In this document: in pieces, positions 54,823 through 64,000 of the stretch
How positions within the stretch are numbered: position 1 is the first letter of the stretch
Layout: each line of letters begins with the position of its first letter
NCBI GenBank assembly: GCA_014526335.1
Contig: JACTAT010000010.1
Span: forward strand, 343,901-407,900
Length of the DNA: 64,000 nucleotides
Source: Chrysaora quinquecirrha
Taxonomy: Eukaryota > Cnidaria > Scyphozoa > Semaeostomeae > Pelagiidae
Direction: 5' to 3'
The notes under the pieces: model-generated
Told to the model about the DNA's origin: nothing
The model's input: only the letters and a program-made list of their open reading frames with translations
The model's database searches: none
Translations under genes and position numbers: made by a program

Positions 54823-57800
54823 GTAATGTCGAGTTGTTGCTACAAGATTCAAAATTTTATAGAAGCTTGTCTTTGAAAAATGCAAATGATTGGATAGACC
54901 CTGAGAGCAGTATGCACTAGATAAGTCCATTAGTCCAAAAATAAGTAGGAAAAAAGCGCATTGTTCACCTGTTGCTCCCAAAGGGGAATGAACAATTTAC
55001 AACAGAGGGATGATGTTTTGAAGAAAATTACAGGATTTTGAGTGGCTTTGGGGGCTTGCCTCTTGGTAAGTAAAAATGCAAGTTTAGGAGTGGCTATTGG
55101 TTCTGGTCTGGTTTTGGGTAGTTTTGTGCTGTGGCTTCGTGGTGTAATCCAGCTGACTCGTGGTGTCAGAAGCTCAGTGTGGTCAGGGTTCAAGCCCAGC
55201 CACGGTAGCGTCACAGCCAGGGTCGAGGTCTCGATTAGTTAACCTACTACTGAGATCCTAGCGACTGGTGCTAAAACACCATATCTCTTTCACCTTCTCC
55301 AGTTTTGGGGGGTTTTGATCTGGTTCTGGGTCTTTTGGGTTATATGGGTGGTTAGTTGTTTTAGTAAGTGTGGTTCATTCATTGTTGTTTTGTGGGTGCG
55401 CATTGTTGTGTCCTGGTTCTAGAAAAGTGCTTCATGAAGATTTCATTGTATATCTTGAAATTTCCAGCCCCAGAGTTGCTTGAAAGCTTGAAGCTCCGCC
55501 AAAGCTGAGACAATGAGAGCAACCTGAAGGCAATGTTTGATTTATATGCATTAATCACAGTTGCTCAGTTTGCAGTAATCTATGGGCTGAAGATTGTTCC
55601 TGCCAAAACTGAAAACTTGAGAAGTTAACGGAGGAGATAAAATTTGCTTGAATTAAATGCTGAAAATTGATTCCAATCTGTAAAATAGTTGAAATGACTA
55701 ATTCAGTTGCACATAAACTGGCCACATATTGAAACATTTAAAAGTAAAAACTCTTGAGAATTGCCCAAACCTTTTCTCTCTATGGAAATACTTCTCACTT
55801 TCCTGAGTTGAGTACTTGGTATGGGAGTTCTTTCTGATCTTTCAACTTTTATTTGAAAAAAAAAAACAACCAGACAAAGCAGGTCACATGAGATCACCAA
55901 CTGGGAAACATCAAACTACAATGATATTTGCATAAAATCATATATATCTATGTTTATATGCAATGCAACAGAGTTGGATAATATTGCAGGGAATTTTCTC
56001 AGAGATGGTTTAGCAGCTCTTATGGATGGAGCCTATAACTGAATTATGCAATCTTGCAATTTGTCAATAAATATTTCCTGATGGTTGCAAAGAAGTGAAA
56101 CTAAAACCACTTTAGTGAAACCTGCATAGGCCAATTTCCCTACTTCCACAACTTTCAATTGATTTTGATTTACAAAATATATTTTAAACAATGGTAATCT
56201 GTTAATTGGGGTTCTTTGGTGGTTTTGGCTGGTTTCCCTGCTGGTTCCAGATGGTTTCTGCTGGTTTCAGGTGGTTTCACCTGGTTTCAGTTGGTTTTAA
56301 CTTTTATAAATTACTCATGGGTGACTGGATACGGGCAGTAAACTGTGGCTGCTTATGTACACAGATGTTTCAGTCAGTAGTTTCTCCTTTTCTCTGTCAA
56401 TTGAGAGCAATTCTTTCTCCCCCTTCTTCTCTCTAGCTGCCTTTTCTTCCTGTCAAGAGTCTTCGAATTCTATTATTTTTCGCAAGGAGGAAGCTCTGAA
56501 GATTTTTTAATAAGTTTTGTTGAGTTTTTTAAGTGTGGGGTGATCGATTCGGGTAGCGAGCTTTCGAAAAGAGAAAAGCGGGCGAAAAATAGAACGATAA
56601 GAGCTTGTCAGACTGACTATTTTCCTCCCTAAAAAGAAATAGCGGAACTGCTAGCGGAAGTTTTGCCCTGATTCTTATTTCTTGGTATCGGGAGAGACGT
56701 CTTTACTTTAGTACAGAAGAACGATCCCATTCAGGAGAAATTAGCTTATATCCGCAGCTGAGTTGAACTGCACATCATACGTGATGTTGCACTTATCTTC
56801 ATCCACGAATTTGAATGATAAACTGAACATTTCTCGTCGTTCCTGATCTTTCCTGGTTTTTTCTGCAGTCGATTCTCGAACGTTGTCCCCTCAGTTTGAT
56901 CACATGACCAAAATATTTTGCGCGTTCAAGTTGTGCGGCCGAATTCAACAGAACAAAAGAAATTATGACAATAGGTTTCCAGAACAGTCCTCACTGCTAT
57001 TGAAATTCCACATGTTAGTTTCTCTCACATCGAGAACAACTTTACCTGCTTGCGGTCTCAAGCGAGGGAAATTTTGCTCTGCAAAAAGATGTACGCGATT
57101 CAAGGGAGTGAACCGCCCCTGGCTGGAGCTCATAGTTTGAGGCCCAACTCAAACGCCTCAGATTCTTCTCACAGAATCTTCCCACTTTTGTAATCTCTTC
57201 GGCTGCACGCAGGGAAGAAAAAGTTTTCCGGCCGAAAATATTCAATCGATAGAAATCTGTAAAAATCCTTTAGCGAGAGAGTGACGTCCGCCGATGCGAG
57301 AACCTTCCGGAAATATTAGCGAAATTCTCCCGATCAGTAATGAATTACGATCAGTAATGAATTACTTAGGCCTATTTTTTTCCAAACCAAGATTTATTTC
57401 CGTATTTCTCTGTACGAAAAATAACAGTGAATTTGGAAAGACAATTTTGAAATGTTCACATTTTCAGTATCTGCGAGAGAAATGAAATTGCTCAATACTA
57501 GTCACGATACTAGACTAGACAGTAAGTCATGATACGAAGGTCTCAATGACCTTCAAGTAAACATCAACGATCTTCAAATTAACATCAACCCAACTTGCTA
57601 CGGCAAGGAAAGTCTACTATTTGCATACATCACGCCGATTCGCTTTCGTCACACTGCAAAGATATTGAGAGTAAGGGAAATATTGGTTTGGGTTGCCTCG
57701 AATCAGTTTCCAGTGCATTGCATAAAGTTGCAACTGAGTTCGGAGGATACTCCTGGCTACTCCATTATTTGACCGAAGGGGATATACCGTAAGGATAGGG

Positions 57801-57879
57801 CCCTTTTGGACAGAGTCAAACTGAGTACTGATGTTCATAATGATGACATCTCTGCTCTTACTTGGTTTTGATCTTAGGG
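54823..57879. other. No gene recognised; TGGTTTC repeat at 56205-56300
   Basis: No supported coding region. A GT-rich stretch lies at 55030-55440, and about 95 bp of TGGTTTC/TGGTTCC direct repeats (period about 10) at 56205-56300. Confidence 0.4.
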
Positions 57880-57885
57880 GAACAT

Positions 57886-57965
57886 GGGAACATGCGAAAT
57901 GTAGCCAGGAAATAAATGCCAAAATTAAAAGGGAACAAGGGAACAGCGGGAAACAGGGATAAGGT
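57886..57965. repeat. GGGAAC-rich patch
   Basis: GGGAACATGGGAACATGCG near 57886 and AAGGGAACAAGGGAACAGCG near 57935 resemble the inner, divergent end of the MULE minisatellite. No termini seen. Confidence 0.35.
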
Positions 57966-59151
57966 AAAATCCTGCCTATCAAGCCGATTGACTAAAAATC
58001 TGAAATACAATCCTGCGAAACTCCAGGAAACAATAGGATTTTCTTAAGGAATAGGGTTGGCATGCGTCAATACCGTCTCATGACAGCAAATTTTGGGTAA
58101 AAGCCTCAGAGTTTGATGCTTTATTTGAAAATCAATGTTAAATCCTCAGAAAATGTTTTTCTCGCGTCACCTGACTCATATTTTGACATAACACAAAATC
58201 GTATTGTCTTAAAAAAGGGAAGGAAAGCAAATCTAAATGATTTTGGTATGCAAGAATTTATCTTTAGCCCCCACACGTTTTTTGGGTTGTATGAGAAAAA
58301 ATTTTATCGTATTTCTTTCTCCAGAAACAAAAGAAGACCTTATGATATCGGTAGAATATTAAATATCCTTACGTATTAAAAATATATAATCCTACCATTT
58401 AGAAAGAGAAAAGAATATTTTTTAAGATTTTTTCCAAGCAAATATTCTGTTAGAACACTGATCATTCACTGACTACGTGATAACGATCGAGAGGTTTGTG
58501 AAAAGTAAAATATATGCTGAATAATCGTCTCATAGTTTTAGTTTAAAATCCTTGACGGACAATATAATAGAACATTCCGGAAAAGATAGCGGCCGCTTTT
58601 TTAACGCAATGCATGATAGGAATATGCCCCCTAGCTACGCATGGTTACAAAATCCACGTCCGTTCGTGCGAAAGAATTATTTTCACCGACTGACACCGGC
58701 AGATTAATCTACGAAAAAATTTGGCCTAAAAATTATGATAAAGGATATAAAATTTGATTCATATTTTTTAGTACTAGTAAATATTTGATTATCACGTGAT
58801 AAGACCACCTCTTCACAATTATGTTTCAAAACTTTGTTAACTGATGAGTTTGTTGAAGGAATAACAGTTGCAAGCATTAAATAAAATAATGAAGAAAGAT
58901 TCTCGCAAAATAGCTAGAAACTCACAAATCATACAAGTCACTGATGCTGAATACCAGAAATAAACTTTTTTCGACAATGTATAAACTTTTAAAAGACTTC
59001 TCTGAGAATGTCTCAATTTTGATTTGATTTCTTTACGACATCCTTAAATTTCATAAATTTTCCGCAGCTAAATCTGCCAAACAGTCGGTCTAAACAAATT
59101 CTATTGGACGTACCTTTTGTCGCTATGTGTAGCCATGGGGCATTTCCTATA
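57966..59151. other. No gene recognised
   Basis: AT-rich spacer. A frame at 58113-58379 is open without a recognisable family. Confidence 0.35.
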
Positions 59152-59563
59152 GACCATTTCAACTAAGAGCCTCGTTTTCAAAAAATTTAAAAATTAGGTT
59201 ATAGAGAAATTTCGACTTCAGATTCGAATTCAGCACCTTCTTTTTGGTGTTGAGGTAAATTTTTACGCTTCTAGTCCTTACGATGTTGATTCTATAGCGA
59301 TTAAAAGTTTGAAAATTTATAAGGGATTTGACCGTGTAAAATGACTGAGGGTGTAAAGTTTCACCCCCAGCGATTTTTCACGGTCAAATCCTTTATAGAA
59401 TTTCAAATTTTTAACACCTATAAAATCAATATCTTAAAGACTAGAAGCATAAAACTTTGCCTCAACACTAAAAAGAAGATGCTGAATTCGAATCTGAAGT
59501 CGAAATTTCTCTATGACCTAATTTTAAATTTTTTTGAAAACGAGGCCCTTAGTTGAAGTGGTC
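59152..59563. mobile_element. 412-bp near-palindromic MITE (long hairpin)
   Basis: Arms of roughly 185 bp (59152-59336 and 59375-59563) are reverse complements with scattered differences, separated by about 40 bp. The termini GACCATTTCAACTAAG and CTTAGTTGAAGTGGTC are flanked by TA on both sides (59150-59151 and 59564-59565), fitting a mariner-type foldback MITE. A transcript would form a long double-stranded hairpin. Confidence 0.85.
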
Positions 59564-59786
59564 TATTATGTATTGCATGAAATAAGCGGTCGCCATCTTT
59601 TGCGGAATCGTCTATTGAAGTTCAGATCAAGTAGAGGTCGGATGATTGATGAACGAATGCATACTGTAACTCATATGAAAAACAGCCATTCTAAGTCAAT
59701 CTGGGGCTGGTATTTTATTTTGAAAACTCTTCTAGGGGAGCATGCCGCCAGACCCTCATTGACGGGTAAACCTTCGTCGCAATAAG

Positions 59787-59930
59787 CGCCCTCGGCATTT
59801 GGCATTTGCTTGCATTCTTTTACTGAAGCAGAGCCCCTAGTTATATTTCCAGCTCTACCCGCCCTTGGCATTAGCATTCATTCTTTTTCTGAAGCAGAGC
59901 CCCCCTAGTTATTTTTCCAGCTTTACACCA
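59787..59930 (+). repeat. Two-copy tandem repeat of about 72 bp
   Basis: Both copies read GGCATT...CATTCTTTT, CTGAAGCAGAGCCCC and TAGTTAT(A/T)TTTCCAGCT. Copy 2 has two extra Cs. No coding content. Confidence 0.7.
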
Positions 59931-61004
59931 CTGGGTTTAACTTTTATAAATAATGCTGGAGAAATGTAGTTTAGATGGCTTAGAACAATAGTTCATAAGC
60001 AAGGGTAGGGTTTCTCAATGACAACCGAAATGTTTGTGATCCCGATAAACTTTTTCGTACTTTTTTTGGTATTTTTCGGGGCCCTTCAGGATGAAAATTT
60101 TCTGTTGTTAATAAAGCAAGATGTATAGACAAAGCCAAGCATCAATGACTGGAAATAGGAGCGAAAAAGAATTTTCGCACCAAACATATACGGTTTCGAT
60201 GACCCCCTTTTAGAGATTTAAAGAAAGGAACCCCTCCTGACGGAGAAACTTTCTGGCGATAGACAAAAACAAAAAGAACGAAATGGAATGACGCTGTGGT
60301 ACTAATCGCTTTATACCATCATTCCGTGCTGATTCCTTTTTCCTGAGTATGAGATCGAAGGCAACTTGCCGTTTTAATATCGAAAGCGAAATTGTTTGAT
60401 TTGAAATCAAATAGTGAGGAGATATCATCCTTCGTTTAGAAAGAAAGGCGAATTACGAATGAAACATTTTATAAAAATTTTTAATTTCCATTTAAAATCA
60501 GTAATATCCTACCTTTTTACATAGAACTTCAATTTGACATAACAATTCTACCGGGGAAGCCATTTAGGCAAGTGAAATCCCACATTTTTTATGACGTGAT
60601 AAGGCAATTTTAGGCCCACTGGCTTAAACCCAATCTCATTGAAGCAAGTCAAAAATTACATCACAACTATGCAAATTTCTTCACTAAAAGAATGATTGTT
60701 TCTAAATTCATTGCTTTAATTCTCAAAATATCAACACGATTACAAAAAGTTGTCGGCCATTTCTAACACATTGATCAAACTCTTTTTTCATTGCAAGTAA
60801 CACGAGTGCTTGCACAACTCCATGAACTCTCCTGCAAGTCAAAAACCGGTGCAAGATAGCCAAGCAGCATTTGAATACTCGTGGAGTATCTCGCTCTAAG
60901 TCGACCCAAACCCCACCATTTACATTGTTTTTTCATAGACAACTCATTACTAGAAATGTGGAGTTGTAAATGTTTTGATTTTTACACAATTACTCTTTCT
61001 TCAG
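59931..61004. other. Spacer upstream of the NUBP2 exon
   Basis: No coding exon recognised. Presumed intron or 5' region of the NUBP2 gene. A frame starting at 60881 runs into the exon but ignores the clear acceptor at 61003-61004, so it is not a start. Confidence 0.4.
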
Positions 61005-61123
61005 CTTCTAGATCATTTGCCAAAGTCAAACATGTGATCTTGGTTCTGTCAGGAAAGGGTGGAGTTGGAAAAAGCACAGTTGCAACCCAGTTGGCTTTGG
61101 GATTGGTAGAGAATGATTTTAAG
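61005..61123 (+). CDS. nubp2: NUBP2 exon (cytosolic Fe-S cluster assembly ATPase), P-loop
   Basis: The acceptor TTACTCTTTCTTCAG and donor AAG/GTAAGA bound a 119-bp exon encoding [12 protein letters not shown], then [19 protein letters not shown] and VENDFK. The deviant Walker A motif GKGGVGKST with the preceding HVILVLS is the MRP/NUBP signature, and the surrounding residues resemble NUBP2 more than NUBP1. NUBP2 partners NUBP1 in the cytosolic Fe-S scaffold that loads clusters onto nuclear and cytosolic proteins. The first exon and the following ones (expected DVDLCGPS block) are not visible, so introns are long. The only clear conserved host gene here. Confidence 0.85.
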
Positions 61124-61529
61124 GTAAGACATAAAGGTCAACGTCAATATATAACAAAACATTACATTTTTAATGTGGGAGTCTTTGCCCAGGGATTCAA
61201 ATCTTATTCAATGGGAGTTCCATTTAATGGCTTGAAAGGAGACTAAGCTTCACTGCTACACATGACCGAAAGAAATATATTCTGTGCCAGGTTGTCAGCG
61301 AAAATTGCAAAACAGATCCTGCTGTGATGGTGAATATTCTCCCTTTTTTAAAGCCAAAAAGAGCTTTAGAGGGCGTCCAAGCCAAAAGATGGCATTTATT
61401 TGGATAAAGAATAGTATCACACTTAGTTTCGTTGGATTTTCGAATTTTTTGCCGAAGATGAGTAAAATAAATCTTAATAACGCTGCCTACTGATGAAAAG
61501 GCAAGACACAAAGAAAGGACACTCAGGGT

Positions 61530-62410
61530 ATTCCGTCCTTTTTGCATGGTCACGTGATCAGTGTTTTACCGACCGTCGGGTAATGACGACACTCATTTTA
61601 TTCACACACCGCAGAGTTTTCCATTCTTGTGGATTGTTGCTTGATCGTTTTATCTCTTACCAGTGAGATTCGGTCCTAAAATTTCATGTTGTTGATGATG
61701 TCCCTCTGTACTGTTAGTATGTCTTTTGAGTTTTTCCTTTCCTTATTAATTGCTAAGTCATCCCTTTCCACATTCATGAACAAGATTTAGAACTGAAGGT
61801 CCCTTTGGCTCACAATCCTATTAATGAGTTGGTCAATGTGCAGAGTATTATCTCATTTCTGCGTTGTCACGCGATAATTTTTACTCATATTACGGAGAGT
61901 TAGAGCTACAGGTCAAGCGCTAAAGACTAATGGTTAGAGCTAAAGGTCAAGAGCTAGAGGACCCCTGCTGAGGTCATTAAGTGACTCCTAAGTTTTTGTC
62001 TGTTCCATTTAGCTTTGCATTGTTGTCACTTGATCATTTTCAACCATCACCAGTGAGGTTTAGACTAAAAATCCGTTCTGTTCCTGACATCAGTCTGTAT
62101 TATTCCTGTCCTTCAGAGTTCACTAATCACTTAAACCTCATTCTTTTTTGCCTGGCTAACAAGTTCGTAGCTACAATCTTCTGCGGTTCTTGACGGCAAT
62201 TCGCATTTTAGACTCTCCCGCGCAGTTTTCTGTTCTTTTTGGATTTGCATGTGATCATTTTCACATTCATCGTCGAGTATTAGAACTAAACTCCTCTATG
62301 GCTCCTAATCGCACTCTTTATTATCAGTTGTTTAATGCGTATGCCTTTAGAGTTTTCCATCCTTTTTGCATCTCACGCGACCCTTTTTTACTCATATCTG
62401 GGAGAGCTGT
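61530..62410 (+). repeat. Degenerate repeat cluster in the presumed NUBP2 intron
   Basis: Six diverged copies of a TTTGCATGTCACGYGATCATTTT ... ACTCAT ... GAG-TTAGAACTAAA pattern occur near 61535, 61620, 61860, 62010, 62230 and 62355, with spacings of roughly 85-240 bp. No coding content. Confidence 0.5.
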
Positions 62411-64000
62411 CTGTTGTTAATCTGCACTCGCGGTAGCATGTGACTCGTTTAAATTCCTTGCGGTTCTTTCTGGTTGTCGTCTGACTGTTTCCTGTCGTTA
62501 CTAGTTTCAAAATGGCGAATTGGAAAGTTTATTAAATTATCCTTTTCTGATTTTGATAACACTTTTTATCGAAATTCAAATGCTTTCATGTATTCTCTGA
62601 ATCTTTTCAGAACCTTACACTATCTTACTAGGATGTGGATTACCGCCATCTGATTCTTCTGAAAGTTTCTCTTATTCATATCCTTTTTCGGCAGCAATAC
62701 GTGGCATTGATCTCCCTTTAGGTTCAAGGATTTGTGAGTTTTAATATAAATTCAATCTGAAATTCATGGAAAAGTCAACTTTTCATAGTTGATCTTGAAA
62801 TAATTCATCATCTTTATAGAAAATAATAATAAATAGGTATGTAGTAAGAAATACAAGATTTGTTGTACTGACAAACAGGCAAGGGAGTAAAGCCGAATTT
62901 CTTTTAAGACTTTAGTATTTCTATTTGGGTTTTAACTAGTGCCAGACAGGTGTGCACACGATGTTCGTGATGTATGTATATATTTCTTGTGTAACACATT
63001 AATTGATTTGCAGTTGATGGTGGTATTTGTACCGGCAGACAAGGGAACAAAATCAAATATTGTACATGGGATTAGAGCTGGGTTCGAGAGATCAGATGGA
63101 GAATGTCTCAGGCTGATGTGGGTCAGGAGAAAACAACGAGGACCGCGCAGACCACCCCCTTTTGGTCTGCGGCATTTTGGTCTGCTTCCATTTCTCTTCC
63201 TCGTGCCCGAAGACTATTTTATATTCAGATGTACTTTAGGTTTGAATGGTGGATCAGTATCTGGTTTCTGCTGTACGCAAGATTAATGCTTAAGAGGCTG
63301 GGAAATGAAAAGGCCAAATATCTTCGAGACTAGAAATCTAAGAAAGTAGCTACGATAGGTCTCAACTTGTCATTGTTCTGCAACAAATAGACTGGAAAAC
63401 CAGTCTTTTGCAATAATAACTGTTATGAGATGAACACTACATTTCATGAGATCTTTCAGTCAGTCTTAGACGTATACGCACCAATAAAAAAGAGGCTGCG
63501 CGACCAAACTGCTCCCTAGATGAGACCTCTAATTAGAGAACTTGTTATAAAACAGATGCTGCTAAGCGAGTCTCTGAAAGATTTCCTGCAATGTGGAATC
63601 ACACAAAAGCTTCTCAATCAACTAACAAAGAGCATTCACAAAGCGACACTGTCACACAATCTGGGTCTAATTCAAGAAAATAGGGATAACCAAAAAAGAT
63701 GTTGAATAATATAGTCAAGGTTCTTGATGATGACTCTACACTATACATAATTCCGCCAAATAATGTGGTCATTGACGCTAAACAAGAAATTTTTTATTTG
63801 TGAGAAGAAATGACCGTTATTTTGAATTTAAAATTGCGACTAACTCCCCACGATTAAGGAATTTCAAAGAAATTTATCTGAAATTATTCTTGAAATTATC
63901 TTTGCAAATATAGATGGAATGAAAAACATCTTGCCCAATAAACAGCACGTATTTCCTTAACAATAATTTCAAAATAAATTATAACTACTCATTTCTTCTT
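62411..64000. other. No gene recognised to the window edge
   Basis: AT-rich sequence. No NUBP2 exon, RNA gene or repeat boundary recognised. A frame at 62939-63286 is open without a family signature. Confidence 0.4.

Noticed and set aside
60881..61246. A 121-codon frame containing the NUBP2 P-loop as a complete small gene
   Set aside because: A strong acceptor (61003-61004) and donor (61124) define an exon; the extensions on both sides are intronic.

Overview
This is an animal nuclear sequence. It has spliced genes with GT/AG introns, AT-rich non-coding DNA and a dense nest of mobile elements. The element mix points to a marine invertebrate, most likely a cnidarian (coral or sea anemone). 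It includes a DUF6589-type gene, a MULE with an SWIM-type tail, an integrase/HECT transposon, CR1-like LINEs with an esterase ORF1, Polinton relics, Gypsy and BEL/Pao fragments, and TTAGGG-like repeats. That assignment is inference from gene families, not a database match. The only clear host-gene piece is one exon of the Fe-S assembly ATPase NUBP2 near the right end (61005-61123).

Layout. 0.4-4.8 kb: a four-exon minus-strand DUF6589-type gene with two one-base frame breaks. 5.1-12.4 kb: relics of a Polinton/adinto-like element (capsid-like fragment, DNA polymerase B) cut up by two LINE fragments and small inverted-repeat elements. 12.4-22.2 kb: a 9.75-kb Mutator-like (MULE) transposon with an exact 9-bp target duplication and minisatellite terminal repeats. 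22.2-28.8 kb: BEL/Pao, a 3.5-kb TTAA-flanked element holding a telomere-like array, a LINE 3' end and a Gypsy RT/RNase H piece. 30.7-33.4 kb: a 113-bp satellite split by a 1.54-kb repeat-rich insert. 33.8-46.5 kb: two adjacent minus-strand genes, one with an Ulp1-type SUMO-protease domain; the Ulp1 gene is cut at its catalytic-cysteine codon by a 6.5-kb transposon carrying an integrase-type transposase and a convergent HECT ubiquitin ligase. 47-54 kb: MITEs, a Gypsy gag-pol remnant, tandem tRNA-derived SINEs and a PIF/Harbinger-like MITE. 54-64 kb: minisatellites, a long palindrome and the NUBP2 exon with a repeat-filled intron.

The main discovery candidate is the MULE. Seven exons with matching splice phases join a kinase domain with all catalytic residues, a cysteine-peptidase-like domain, a MULE DDE transposase and a SWIM-type zinc finger into one predicted protein of about 1,700 residues. 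Its terminal inverted repeats are 31-bp minisatellites, and a small non-autonomous element with the same terminus sits 26 kb away. Three mobile-element-type genes here (peptidase-MULE, HECT element, Ulp1 gene) carry ubiquitin/SUMO-pathway-like enzymes, which suggests these elements repeatedly use that chemistry. Most copies carry frameshifts or TGA stops, so they are recent relics or contain assembly indels.
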